DNA from: Micrococcales bacterium
GTDB lineage: Bacteria > Actinomycetota > Actinomycetes > S36-B12 > UBA10799
NCBI GenBank assembly: GCA_016703125.1
Contig: JADJCR010000001.1
Span: forward strand, 1 to 64,000
DNA length: 64,000 bases
Reading direction: 5' to 3'
A model generated the notes under the pieces. It was given only the letters and a program-made list of their open reading frames with translations. It did no database searches and was not told where the DNA came from. This document shows positions 1-9,431 of the stretch, piece by piece; position 1 is the stretch's first letter; each line of letters starts with the position of its first letter. The position numbers were made by a program, and so were the translations under genes.

Positions 1-55
1 GTCGCTGGTACTTGCGAGGTATGGGCTGCCAGCGCCAGTGTCGGAGGAACCCGGC

Positions 56-1438
56 TCAGACTCCTTCTTCGGAATCCGTTGATGCGTCGTCGTCGTGGCT
101 GTCTGCCGCTTCCTGGGCGGCGCGCCGCTTCGCCAGCCACTGGTCCAGGAAAGAAGCTTCGTGCTGGGCTTCACCGAAGCTCGGGCGCGAGTGCGCATCG
201 CTTGGGCGAAGGTCATCCAGAGTAAGAGCGGGTAGGTCCCGGTGGGGGTCCACGAGCTCCTTGATGGTCCGGTCACGTATCTGCTGCTCGGCGGCGGACG
301 CGTCGGTCTGCGGTGTGGCGATCCGGTTGTAGTCCACTTCGAGGGTGAATGGGCGTAGCGGGGTGCCGGTCGTGGCCAGCCGCGCGGCGGCGAAGAACTG
401 GGGCAGACCGGCGAGATCCAATGGGCCGAACTCCGGGAAGGTCGACATCGAGAGGTTCTTCGCGTCCTCAGTTCCCACCCGAAAGATCAGCCGGGTCGCG
501 ATCGACCCCTCGACGGCCTCATCGAGGCCGCCTTTCAGTTGGCTCATGTACTGGTGGGCGATCACCGCTCCCACTCCGAACTTGCGTCCCTCCGAAAGAA
601 TGGCGCCAAGTGGGACGGAGGAGAACGAGCCGGCCTCGTCGATGAACAGGGTTGTGGGCTCGTCGAGTGGGCTGGCCAGTGCCGCACCCCAGTATCGGAG
701 GAGGTAGAGCATGCCCAGGATGCGGGCACCGGTGATTCCCACCTGCCCCTTGGCGAGGTCCACCAGCACGATGCGCCGGGTCCGCATGGCCTCGGCTGGG
801 TCGAACGAGTCTGCGCCAGTCTCGAGCATGCCGCGCAGGGCCGGGTTCATGGTGAATCCGGTGAACTTGGAGGTGACCCAGGCGATCACCTCTTGGTAGT
901 CCGAACTGCGGTTGCCGAGAATGTCGTTGTCCCAGAACGCTTTGAGATCCGGGTTCTGCAGTTGCTCGGACAGTGCCTTGGCGAGGTCGCGCCGTTCGAG
1001 CACCCGGGGCACGTCCAGCAGAGAAGTGGCCTTGCCTCTGACCTCCGACAAACTGGCGAGCACATTGCGCATGATCCGCTGGAAGCGGGGACCCACGATG
1101 CCCTGATAGGCGGGATCGAACAATTGCTGGAAGGCCTCGACCAAGTCGCCGATCACCAGATCCCGCTCGCGCTGATCGACTGCCAGCGGATTGAGTCGGA
1201 CAGGGTTCTGCAGGTCGCCGCAGCGGATCAGCCACGTGCGGTCGCGCGCCTCCGGGCTCATCTCGGCGATGATCCGATCGACGGTCTGTCCATGCGGGTC
1301 GAGGAAGAGCAGCCCCTCGCCGCGGGCGGCGGCATCCACCGCCATCTGTGTCATCACGGTGGACTTGCCCGACCCGGTCTCGCCGATGATGTGCACGTGC
1401 CGGGAGAGCACCTGCCGATTCAGAGTGAGGTCTCGCAC
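56..1438 (-). CDS. VirD4/TraG-like DNA-transfer ATPase, C-terminal motor part
   Basis: Motor half of a membrane-independent relative of conjugative coupling ATPases (DUF87/TraG, HerA-FtsK superfamily), which pump DNA or couple it to secretion. The Walker A GETGSGKST lies at about residues 19-27, followed by FLDPHGQ and, later, a Walker B-like LFIDEAGSF. The sequence LSEGRKFGVG and a closing LPQFFAAARL segment are also typical of the family. The family normally carries a long N-terminal domain in the same protein, and that domain is encoded just upstream (1449-2363). Between the halves there is a frame change near position 1530 and an in-frame TAG at 1442-1444, so the GTG at 1438 is only the first usable start after the break. 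It is either a decaying gene or a sequencing error. The ATPase assignment is firm; the biological role (mobilisation or defence) is not. Confidence 0.75.
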   Translation of the reverse strand: MRDLTLNRQVLSRHVHIIGETGSGKSTVMTQMAVDAAARGEGLLFLDPHGQTVDRIIAEMSPEARDRTWLIRCGDLQNPVRLNPLAVDQRERDLVIGDLVEAFQQLFDPAYQGIVGPRFQRIMRNVLASLSEVRGKATSLLDVPRVLERRDLAKALSEQLQNPDLKAFWDNDILGNRSSDYQEVIAWVTSKFTGFTMNPALRGMLETGADSFDPAEAMRTRRIVLVDLAKGQVGITGARILGMLYLLRYWGAALASPLDEPTTLFIDEAGSFSSVPLGAILSEGRKFGVGAVIAHQYMSQLKGGLDEAVEGSIATRLIFRVGTEDAKNLSMSTFPEFGPLDLAGLPQFFAAARLATTGTPLRPFTLEVDYNRIATPQTDASAAEQQIRDRTIKELVDPHRDLPALTLDDLRPSDAHSRPSFGEAQHEASFLDQWLAKRRAAQEAADSHDDDASTDSEEGV

Positions 1439-1448
1439 CTGCTATCGC

Positions 1449-2363
1449 TCATCGCGGACCCGGCCCACCCGAATCCCGTCGGTATCCCCGGGGCCTTCGT
1501 AGGTGACGACCTGCCGGTTCGACCTCGAGTCCAGGGAAACTGCCGCCCACCGTTGCCGGGAGCCGCAGCAGTCCGCCCGCCACCGACTCAGGCACCGACC
1601 TGGTGAGCAGAGCCTTCGATGGCTCGACGACGTCGATATCGACCGCACTGAACCAGCCGCGCAGATGCTCGTGGAAACGCAGGGGGAGTGTGCCGGGCTC
1701 GGAGCGTGCCACCAGGGCCGCGGCGGCCTTCACCGGCACTCCCAGGTACTCGTCGGAGAGCCTCTCGTCGAGGTGCAAGTCCCCGGCCAGTGTCTCGCGT
1801 ACATCATCGGCGATCCGGTCGCTGAGCGCCTCGACGACCTGCACGAGTTCCACGTGAGGATTCGCGAGGAGCAGGCGGCCCAAGTCCTCCGGAGAGGCCG
1901 AACGGGGCATCCCCCAGGTGCCGGTGTCGAAGTCCTCCCGGGACCGGACGAAACCCAGGTTGGCTCCCAAGGCGGCGGGGTCTCGTGGCGACACTGCCAG
2001 CGCCGCCACTGGGGCCGGGGCCCGTTCCTCTGCGGGAGATACCGGGCCGACCGCCGCGCCTTCCGACAAGAGCCTGGCTACCTCCTCGGCGAGGTGAGCC
2101 ACCAGATCGTCGACGTTCTTCAGGCCGGGTAGCAGCGGTGTGTTTGGCGATGCAGAGACTCGGACCACCACGGAAAGCCCATCGGTGGTGCCGCTTGTGC
2201 GCACCTCGAGCCGACACCCCGCCGGTGCCTCTCCCATCAGGCGCACCAGGCGAAGGCCGAGTCTGATGGCATGCGCCCCAGAGGCGTTCTCCTCGCCCTC
2301 GGACGCATCCGACCGGCGCAACCTGAGCAATGCGCGAATTCGAGACTCCCCGTTGTCATGCAT
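1449..2363 (-). CDS. N-terminal domain of the broken VirD4/TraG-like ATPase
   Basis: This frame supplies about 300 residues that look like the N-terminal domain of the ATPase at 56-1438: a basic start, an alpha/beta region, and the stretch GGLLRLPATVGG that in relatives precedes the motor. The start is taken at ATG 2363, because codons further upstream look non-coding. After residue ~295 the sequence becomes arginine-rich and ends at TGA 1449-1451. The neighbouring frame from about 1530 instead continues with QVVTYEGPGDTDGIRVGRV, which is the normal lead-in to the P-loop. The likely intact protein would be about 768 residues (2363 to 56). Transcribed divergently from the TIR protein gene at 2625. 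Confidence 0.55.
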   Translation of the reverse strand: MHDNGESRIRALLRLRRSDASEGEENASGAHAIRLGLRLVRLMGEAPAGCRLEVRTSGTTDGLSVVVRVSASPNTPLLPGLKNVDDLVAHLAEEVARLLSEGAAVGPVSPAEERAPAPVAALAVSPRDPAALGANLGFVRSREDFDTGTWGMPRSASPEDLGRLLLANPHVELVQVVEALSDRIADDVRETLAGDLHLDERLSDEYLGVPVKAAAALVARSEPGTLPLRFHEHLRGWFSAVDIDVVEPSKALLTRSVPESVAGGLLRLPATVGGSFPGLEVEPAGRHLRRPRGYRRDSGGPGPR

Positions 2364-2624
2364 CGAAGGTATCGGACACAGCCCAGCGCCGAATCGAACG
2401 GGCAAGCGGCGATCCGGCACGGCCACGGAGTGCGCCTGCACGCACCATGAGCCCGTGGGCCAAGCCACACGACCTGCCCCGCAGCCAAGTCCACCGCGCT
2501 ACCCCCACCCGCCAGTGCGGATCGGAGTCGTCAGTCGGGGGCACTTCCCGCCGGATCGACCGAGGGCACTGGCCGTGGCGTAGGTTGACTATGCGTAGAT
2601 GCTGCCGTGATCGGGGGTTCTGTA

Positions 2625-5249
2625 ATGCGGCCGCTGGTTTTCATAAGTCATGCCTCGCCAGACGCGATGCTGGCGGCTCACCTTGTCCAAGCACTGGAAA
2701 CGGCCGGGCTCAGGTGCTGGATTGCGCCGCGGGACATTGCAGGTGGATCTGACTATGCCGCCGAGATCATGGGTGCCATACGGCGATCGCAAGTGATGGT
2801 CGTGGTCGTCTCGGACAATGCGAATGCATCACAGCATGTGAAACGCGAGGTAGAGCGGGCTGTGAGCAAGGGTCTGGCGCTAGTGCCATTCCGGATCGCC
2901 GACATATCGCCATCGGATACTCTCGAGTACTTCCTGAGTTGTCAGCATTGGCTGCACGCACTACCTCCCCCGTCGAGGCCCACCTCGCTGCGGTCGTGGA
3001 TGCCGTTGAGGCGCTCATGAGGCTTGGCGAGGTCGACATGGAGGTGGATGCTCGACCGGTCGTCTTCCACGGAGAGGGTAGAAGGGGCGTGCGAGTCCCT
3101 GCGCCAGTCGCGGCGTTCGGGGGACGCGAGGTGGAGCAGGCCGCGACACTCGAGCGGTTGCGTGACTCACGACTAGTCACCTTGGTCGGGCCGCCCGGGT
3201 CGGGCAAGACGGAGTTGTCCAGAGTCGTCGCGAGGGCAGCCTTCGATGAGTTCGGACAGGCCTGGTTGTTCGACCTGTCGACAGTCGGGGAATCCACATC
3301 GCTCGACAGCGGTCTGGCTGTGGCGCTGGGACTTGACCCAACGCTCGATCGATCATCTCTTCTCAGACAATGTGCGTCGATCTCCGGCCTGATGTTGCTC
3401 GATAACGTCGACGGCATTGAGTCTCAACCTGATCGAACTCGCAGCCTGATCTCTACCCTGTCTGCCGAGTGTCAGGGGCTACGACTCCTTGCGACCAGCC
3501 GGGTGCGTCTGGATGTGGGGATTCAGGAGACCCTGATAAGGGTGGGCCGCTGCCAAGGGATGAAGCGTGGGCGATGATGCTCCGACTGCTTGAGCGTCAG
3601 TCCGTCTCAGTGACTGGCACGGACGAGGACGCGCTGCGCAAGATCCTCGACGCCGCCGATGGGCTTCCACTCGCAATCGTGATATCAGCGGCCTGGCTAG
3701 CCGATATGCCACCGCAATCCTTCCTCCGCAGTTGGACTAGATCCCGCAGTGCGATGCAGGAGCTCCCGGGAGTGCCTTCGCCAGATCGTTTCTCGAGCGT
3801 GCATGTCTCCGTCGGCCTGTCCATCCAGTCATTGGAGGAAGCGCAGGTCGACCTGTTGCGTGTTCTGTCCTTGCTCCCAGCCGGCGCCGCAATGGAGACC
3901 CTGGATCTGATACCCACTGACTCCGGTCCAGTCGCGGTGCGTTCGGCTGAGTTGGTCAGAAGATCCCTCGTCGAGCGAGATGGAACCGGCCTTCGGATGC
4001 TGGCACCAATCAGGGAGTTCGTTCTTGTCCAGATGCCGGCCACGCGGAAGGCGGAGATCACTGCAGCCGTGATTCGGGCGCACACGGACTTCCTTCGAGA
4101 GGCGCTTGTCCAGGCCTACGCCGGACACGGCGCTGACGTCTGGTCGACAGTGGACAGGGCCCTGCGCAACGTGGCCCCATTGGTGGACCAGGGGCTCGAG
4201 ACCCACTGCCCCGGTCCGGCGATGGTCGACCTCGTGGTGTCTGCGAGTTTGGCATTTCGTGCGACGGGCCGGATCAACGACGGAGTGGCAAGCCTTGACA
4301 AGGTGTCTTCGGTCGTGATCGATGATGGCTCCCTGTTCGGGATCTTGATGGAAGAGAAGGGGCACCTGCAGAGAGCGGCAGCACGACTCGATGAGGCCCT
4401 GGAGTCATACGGCTTGGCTCTCGAGACGTGGGATGCGCTAGGAGCGAGGTCGCGACAGGCCGTGTGCTACCTCAGATTGGGTGACGTACTCAGAGTCCTG
4501 GGCCAGTACCCGGATGCCGAAGACGCTTATCGCCTTGGCGCGGAAGCCCACGAACTGGCTGGATGCACGCCGCTGGAGAGGGGCGATGCCATCGAGTGCA
4601 TGGGCGACCTGGCCAGGATGCGAGGTGCTTGGGACGTCGCCGAGCGACTCTACGTACGGGCGCAAGAACTCTTCGCCTCCGTTGGGAATGGTTTGGTGGG
4701 GATGACCAACACGTCGCACAGTCTTGGCGAGACCTGGCTGGCCTGTGATCAACATGAGCGTGCCGAGATTGAGTATGAAGATGCGCTACGCATCAGCCGG
4801 GACATCGGGGATGCTCAGGGAGAGGCCAACGCGACTCTTGGGCTCGCCAAGGTTAGCGCCCTTGAAGGGCGCTATGTCGAGGCGGGATGATTTGCGCCTC
4901 GGCGCGGAGAAGATCTACTCCCGGATCAGTGACTCGCTCGGCTTTTGCGAATGCGCTCACGGTCGCAGGCGACATCTTCGTCCGCCGAGGGGACTTCGAG
5001 GCCGCGCACGATGCGTTCGCTGAGGCTGAAGCGGGCTATCGGGCGATGTCGTGTCGGCTGAATGTGGCGCTCGCACGGCTGCGACGGCTGATTTCGAGGC
5101 AAGTGTCTTGGGAGTCGCCCTCCGTTGCATCCGTGCGCTCAGCAATCGAGTCGTTGGTTGGCCGACAGGTGACGTATGAGGAGGCGCGCCGGTGGCCTCT
5201 GGAGAAGAAAGGGAGTGTCTTCCACGGTGCTCTGGAGCGCCGCACGTGA
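2625..5249 (+). CDS. TIR-STAND(NB-ARC)-TPR protein, reading frame broken by indels
   Basis: Probable immune-type sensor. Its order is TIR domain (about residues 1-115; VFISHASPD, catalytic-type Glu in VKREVERA), STAND ATPase (P-loop GPPGSGKT at nt ~3188, Walker B-like LMLLDNVD near 3395, LLATSR sensor, GLPLAI motif near 3661), a winged-helix-like stretch, then TPR repeats (about 4330-5090). TIR domains of this type cleave NAD or make cyclic ADP-ribose signals; STAND modules oligomerise on ligand sensing. The ATG at 2625 is preferred over the GTG at 2607 because GGGGG lies 8 bases upstream. Frame changes fall at C5 (2967-2971), GGG (3544-3546), near 4880 and at TTTT near 4945; readable segments are 2625-3020, 2939-3577, 3469-4890 and 4887-5249. 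The corrected protein is about 875 residues. Its TGA overlaps the GTG of the next gene. Confidence 0.75.
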
Positions 5250-6079
5250 TCTCCTCATTGGTGGTCGCGCTTGTCACGCCCTTCAACAGTCGTGGGGTTG
5301 TCGACTGGGGCGCGTTGGGCGAGTACCTTGAGTTCCTGTCCGAAAGGCGTGTGCGCGACGTCCTCGTTGGCGGCACCACGGGTGAGTTCGCCAGCCTCAC
5401 ATTGGATGAGCGCCGCCACCTCCTCGAGTTCTGTCGATCCCGTTGGAGTGGTGCTCTCATTGCCCACGTCGGATCGAGTTGCCTCACCGACGCCGTGGCT
5501 CTTAGCGACCATGCTCAGGACCACGCGGACGTCATCGCGGCCATGCCACCCTACTTCTTCGCCCACCCGCCCGAGGCTGGCGTGCTCGAGTACTTTCGCG
5601 CCCTGGGACACCGTTCAGTCAGACCTCTGCTCCTGTACAACTTCCCCATGCACACGCAGGCTCGGATCTCGGCGGAGATGGTCGAAGTTCTGGCACGCGA
5701 CCTCCCGAATCTGCTGGGGATGAAGGACTCTGACAAGGATCACGCGCTGTCTAAGCGCTACAAGTCCGGGAACTCGGCCCTGCGCGTCTTCTTGGGCGAT
5801 GATTCAGCGGCGGCAATGTACGCGATTCTGGCTGTGACGGCGTTGTGACCGGCGCAGGTGGAGCAGTCGTTGTGTGGCCTGTGGCCATCACTGAGGCTGT
5901 GGAACGGGGCTACGCTGAGGAGGCTACGAGGTTGCAGGGGGAATTCGACACGTGGAGTGCACTGCGAAGAGCCGCCCCTGTATCCAGCATCGCCTTCACC
6001 AAGGCGACGATCGCCTCCAGGCTCAAAGGGTTCCCCGTGTCGGTCAGGTGCCTCTTGTGGCGGCAGACGAAGGATCGCT
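5246..6079 (+). CDS. Dihydrodipicolinate synthase/N-acetylneuraminate lyase family aldolase, frameshifted
   Basis: Class I aldolase of the DapA/NanA family, a TIM barrel that condenses or splits pyruvate-containing compounds through a Schiff-base lysine. Visible family marks are VALVTPFN at the N-terminus, GGTTGEFASLT (residues ~42-52), YNFPM in the middle and LLGMKDSD, whose lysine is in the Schiff-base position. The frame stops at 5846-5848 but the next frame continues the fold (VVTGAGGAVVVWP and an alpha-helical tail to about 6080), so one base is probably missing near 5836. The GTG at 5246 overlaps the TGA of the TIR-STAND gene (GTGA), which indicates translational coupling. It is clearly not the housekeeping dapA, which normally sits with dapB and genes of unrelated function. 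Its C-terminus may have been clipped by the transposase remnant that follows. Substrate unknown. Confidence 0.65.
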
Positions 6080-6299
6080 CAGGATCGCCCGAAGGGCACT
6101 CTCGACTCGCCCGCGATGGAGTTCCTGAGGTCACACGTGCCTCTCCGATGGCAGGGACGGGTCCGAGTTGGGTTGGCAGAGGCTGTGCACCTGGCAAGGC
6201 TGAATGCGATGGCCACCAGCCAATCGGTTTCAGTGTCGCCGACAGCAAACCAATCAGACTCGGCCAACGGCGGGGCACGCCTCCCAACAGACGGACCTT

Positions 6300-6890
6300 G
6301 CCATGCAACTGGGGTTCGCGGCGGTGTTGGCTCGGCATCCGCAGTTGCCGGCCAGGGTGATCCGAGCCGGTCGGCTGGACTGGGTCGATCACCTGGTTCC
6401 GGAGCAACGCGTGCCGGCTGCGCCCAGATTTCCGGTGGGTGGATCCGTCGGATCTGCTCGTGTGGTCGGCCGGGGATGCGGCGCAGTGTGATGTCTGGTT
6501 CCTGCCTGCCAGGATTCCGTTGGAGGACGGCACGGCCCGGCTGGGGCCGGTGCTGATGATTGCCTGCGCGCATTCCCGGCTCACGTTGCGCCCTCATGAT
6601 CCCGACGCGGAAGACCGAGGATTGCTGTTGAGGATGTGGGACCCGCTGCAGCAGCTCGGGCGGGTGCCGCGCAGGTTGCTGTGGGACAACGACGTCGGCA
6701 GCGGGCGAAGGAAGCGCTTACCGGCCACTGTCGGTGTTGAAGGCCACCCTGGCCAGCAGACTCCGTGCTGCTACCGCCGGGCGACCTGAATCGAAGGGGC
6801 TGGTGGAGCGGACCAAAGGCTGGTTCGAGACCTCGTTACTGACCGGCCGAACGTTCGCCTCTGTCATGGGGTCTTCGCCTGTGTGATCGA
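6300..6890 (+). pseudogene. IS21-like (rve/DDE) transposase remnant
   Basis: Pieces of an IS21-type IstA transposase are readable in changing frames: LARHPQLPARVIRAGRLDW near 6320, VDPSDLLVW with GDAAQCDVWF near 6440-6510, LGRVPRRLLWDND near 6655-6695, and RPESKGLVERTKGWFETS near 6780-6830. These match the DDE/integrase core of this family. Both ends are missing, no istB helper or terminal inverted repeats are visible, and at least three frame changes occur. It lies directly behind the aldolase gene. The bases 6080-6300 between them hold nothing I can recognise. Confidence 0.7.
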
Positions 6891-6969
6891 CTCTGTGATC
6901 CCCACATCGGAGCAGATTGGACAACGGCAGTTTGGCGTGCCCAGAACGAGGGCGGTGGCTGCCACGAAA

Positions 6970-7000
6970 CAGGGTCCGAGACTCGAGGTCCCGGACCCTG
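6970..7000 (-). terminator. Hairpin terminator after the 7013-7309 gene
   Basis: A perfect 9-bp stem (CAGGGTCCG at 6970-6978 against CGGACCCTG at 6992-7000) with a 13-base loop lies 13 bases past the stop of the leftward gene ending at 7013. On the minus strand it is followed by TTTCG, a weak T tract. Confidence 0.55.
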
Positions 7001-7012
7001 GTCCTCGCCAGC

Positions 7013-7309
7013 TCAGCCGAACAAGTCGCCGAGTTCGTACTTCCAGTCCGGCCCGAGGATGGTGTCCGGTGGGACGGCTCCCCATCCGTCGAGAGCGCGG
7101 CAGAGGGTTTCCAACTCGGCGTTGATGTCCCGTGTGATCTGGTCCCGGTTTGGGAACCTGCCCTCGTTGGAAACGGCCCAGGCCTTCATCGCCTCATCGA
7201 AGCGGTAGGCGACGATGGATTCGACCTCTTTGTGGAAGCGGTGCCGGACCTTCGCCTCGTTCACTGGCGTTCGAGGAACCCGCGGTCCGTTGTACTCGTA
7301 GTCGCTCAT
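7013..7309 (-). CDS. Small protein of unknown function (98 aa)
   Basis: I do not recognise a family. The protein is charged and helical (EAKVRHRFHKEVESIV in the first third), soluble, with no signal or membrane segment. The ATG at 7309 is chosen because AGGGGAG lies about 9 bases upstream; a longer frame to 7339 lacks such a site. A terminator hairpin follows the stop, which supports a real, separately transcribed gene. It sits between the IS remnant and the PARG gene in the accessory island, transcribed leftward on its own. Confidence 0.5.
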   Translation of the reverse strand: MSDYEYNGPRVPRTPVNEAKVRHRFHKEVESIVAYRFDEAMKAWAVSNEGRFPNRDQITRDINAELETLCRALDGWGAVPPDTILGPDWKYELGDLFG

Positions 7310-7505
7310 TGTGATCACTCCCCTGTTGAATTTGGGCACACCTCACCCCGGGTGGGGCTCGGTGCAGGGGAGATCTGGCTCACATGTCCTCGTCAACCAG
7401 GGGGCACGAGGATCTATTCCGCCCGGTGCGTATCCCGTGGTGAATTACCGACTTCCTGACAAGGGCTGGCAGGCCCTTGGGTGACACTGAGCAGTCGAGC
7501 GCTGC

Positions 7506-8264
7506 TCACCCCATCGCATCGGCTGCGTGGGGGAGCGCGAACCGGTCGCGGAAGGGGCCGAGGTATCGGCGTTCCGGTGACCAGTCGGTGATGGCGAAGA
7601 CGACCTCGCGGAAGCGTTCGTCGAAGGGTCCGGTGAGTAGGCGGTGGAAGTCGGCGGCGGTGCGATGCGGGTCATTGTGGAACGCTCCGCATCCCCAGGC
7701 GCCCAGCACGAGGGTGTCGAATCCGTAGGCGGCGGCGACCTCCAGGAGTCTCTGCGCCCTGGCCGCCATGAGGTGCGCGGAGCGCGGCTGGCCCACACGT
7801 GGCGCATAGGGGGCAGCGCTGGTGATGAAACTGCACAGCCAGGGCGTGTCGAGTGGGGAGCCGGCATCGGTGCGGAAGACGGGGACATCCGGTGACAGGA
7901 TCATCCAGTCGCTGGACGCGTAGTCACCGCGGTGCCGGTGGGCCCGATACATCGGGTCGCGTTCCAGGGTCGCGTGCAGGGCGCTGGATCGGCACAGGGT
8001 CTCTTCTTGTGCACGGGCCCCGTGCAGGAATCCGCCCCCTGGGGTGATGCCATTAGCCATGTTGAGTGCGAGCGGGCGGGCGCCAAGGTCCACCAGGAGC
8101 CGTGCGGCGCCCAGGGTGGTCTCGTTTGCCACAGTCACGAGTGTGGAACTGAAGACGGGTTCAGGATCGTGCGGCACTGGTGCATCCGGCGGGATGCTGA
8201 CCTTAGCGCTGATCGCCGCCGTCACCTCCGCCGCCCAGTCGACGCTGCTGCCGTCTTGACGCAT
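7506..8264 (-). CDS. Bacterial-type poly(ADP-ribose) glycohydrolase (TIGR02452/DUF2263 macrodomain)
   Basis: Macrodomain hydrolase that cleaves ADP-ribose polymers or conjugates. The PARG signature is complete: GGG at about residues 76-78 and QEE at 86-88, the catalytic glutamate pair, within NMANGITPGGG and RAQEETLCR. The C-terminal half carries VLGAWGCGAFHNDP, the phosphate-binding loop of the family. The ATG at 8264 is the only in-frame start, but the codons just before it read RAARDGWY, which resembles the conserved N-terminal helix of this family; about 45 upstream codons are open without any start codon. An indel near 8310-8330 may therefore hide the true start. It shares the island with a TIR protein, so both act on NAD/ADP-ribose chemistry, although no direct link is shown. 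Confidence 0.85.
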   Translation of the reverse strand: MRQDGSSVDWAAEVTAAISAKVSIPPDAPVPHDPEPVFSSTLVTVANETTLGAARLLVDLGARPLALNMANGITPGGGFLHGARAQEETLCRSSALHATLERDPMYRAHRHRGDYASSDWMILSPDVPVFRTDAGSPLDTPWLCSFITSAAPYAPRVGQPRSAHLMAARAQRLLEVAAAYGFDTLVLGAWGCGAFHNDPHRTAADFHRLLTGPFDERFREVVFAITDWSPERRYLGPFRDRFALPHAADAMG

Positions 8265-8522
8265 GTACCACCCGTCACGGGCTGCACGAACAGCCTGGTG
8301 CCCGAGAGCCGCGGCCGTGGACCTGTCTACCGCAAGTGACTCTCGGCGTTCCTCGGCGAGCGTCGCTGTCCAGGCATGGTTGCGGGATGAGTGGCATGGG
8401 CTATGTTCTCGCGGTCGGAGTGTCTACGGTGAGCGACTTGGGTGACCGCAGGGGCGTTACGTGTGTCCTGCCGCCGCTCGAACGGTCGCCGCAGCGGCTG
8501 CCCCATCCGCGGGCGTTGCGGC

Positions 8523-8942
8523 TCAGCCGATCGGGGTGCGCTGCGCCACCCTGTAACTGTTGCCGGACGGGTCGCGGAAGCCGAAGTCGATGCCGTATGG
8601 CTGTTCGGTCGGCTTGTCGATGGTCTCCACGCCGTTGGCCGAGAGTCGGTCGTACTCGGCGAAGGCATCGTCGGTGGTGAAGAACAGCCCGGTGGCGAAC
8701 CCCTTGGCCACCAGGTCCTCGACCTGAGCTTTGGTGTCGTCGTCCATGACCGGCTGCCCAGGAACTGCCATCAGCACGATCGCCGTGCCGTTCTGGCCGC
8801 TGGGTCCCACCGTGACCCAGCGGAAGTTGGCGAGTTCCGCGATGGTGACGTCTTCCTTGATCTCGAACCCGACCTTCTTTGTCCAGAAGTTCACGGCTTC
8901 GTCCTGGTCGAGGACCCACACCTGGGTCGTACTCAGTTCCAT
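8523..8942 (-). CDS. VOC-family (glyoxalase/bleomycin-resistance fold) protein
   Basis: Two beta-alpha-beta-beta-beta modules of the vicinal oxygen chelate fold: TTQVWVLDQDEAVNFWTKKVGF at the N-terminus and, in the second half, FFTTDDAFAEYDRLSANGV with DFGFRDPSGNSYRV at the C-terminus. Such proteins are small metal-dependent isomerases, dioxygenases or resistance proteins; no substrate can be assigned. The start at 8942 is supported by AGGAGG placed 6 bases upstream. It lies 42 bases after the AraC-type regulator gene on the same strand, so the two probably form one transcript and the regulator may control it. Confidence 0.8.
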   Translation of the reverse strand: MELSTTQVWVLDQDEAVNFWTKKVGFEIKEDVTIAELANFRWVTVGPSGQNGTAIVLMAVPGQPVMDDDTKAQVEDLVAKGFATGLFFTTDDAFAEYDRLSANGVETIDKPTEQPYGIDFGFRDPSGNSYRVAQRTPIG

Positions 8943-8984
8943 CTGTTCCTCCTAGGCTTGCTGCTGATCAAGAGCGTAGGTAGG

Positions 8985-9431
8985 TCAGCCGGCGGCGTCT
9001 TCTCGAATCGTGCTCGGTGCCTCCGCTGTCCCTCGGGAGGGACGCCCGTACGCGCGCAGCACACAGTTGGGCACGGGGACGAGCGCCGCGGCCGGCGGGA
9101 AGTGGGCGCGGTAGGCCGTGGGGCTCATGCCGTAGGCGGTCTTGAAACTGGTGGTGAAGGACCCGACGCTGGTGAGTCCCACCGACATACAGATGTCGGC
9201 CACCGCCCAGTCGGTGCTACGCAGCAGGGTCGCCGCACGTTCCAGTCGGCGGGTCAGCAGGTAGGCGTAGGGCGACTCCCCGAACGCCTTCTTGAACTCG
9301 CGGCTGAAGTGGGCCCGCGACATCAGCGCGACCTGTGCCATCTCGTCGACGGTGAGTTCTTCGGTGTACCGCGTGTCGGCCAGGTCCCGTGCGCGAACCA
9401 GATGACGCGCGGTCGGCACGGCGATTGGCAC
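8985..9431 (-). CDS. AraC/XylS-family transcription regulator (DNA-binding domain only)
   Basis: Two helix-turn-helix motifs of the AraC family: LTVDEMAQVALMSRAHFSRE (residues ~26-45) and VADICMSVGLTSVGSFTTSF (about 76-95), followed by the signature GMSPTAYRAHF. At 148 residues it lacks a separate ligand-binding domain and has only a short proline-rich tail. It is upstream of, and probably co-transcribed with, the VOC protein gene; AraC plus VOC pairs are common in actinobacteria. Confidence 0.85.
   Translation of the reverse strand: MPIAVPTARHLVRARDLADTRYTEELTVDEMAQVALMSRAHFSREFKKAFGESPYAYLLTRRLERAATLLRSTDWAVADICMSVGLTSVGSFTTSFKTAYGMSPTAYRAHFPPAAALVPVPNCVLRAYGRPSRGTAEAPSTIREDAAG

Noticed and set aside
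5910..6584. 224-codon minus-strand frame over the aldolase tail and IS remnant
   Set aside because: The plus strand shows recognisable aldolase and transposase sequence over most of the same bases; the minus frame matches nothing known to me.
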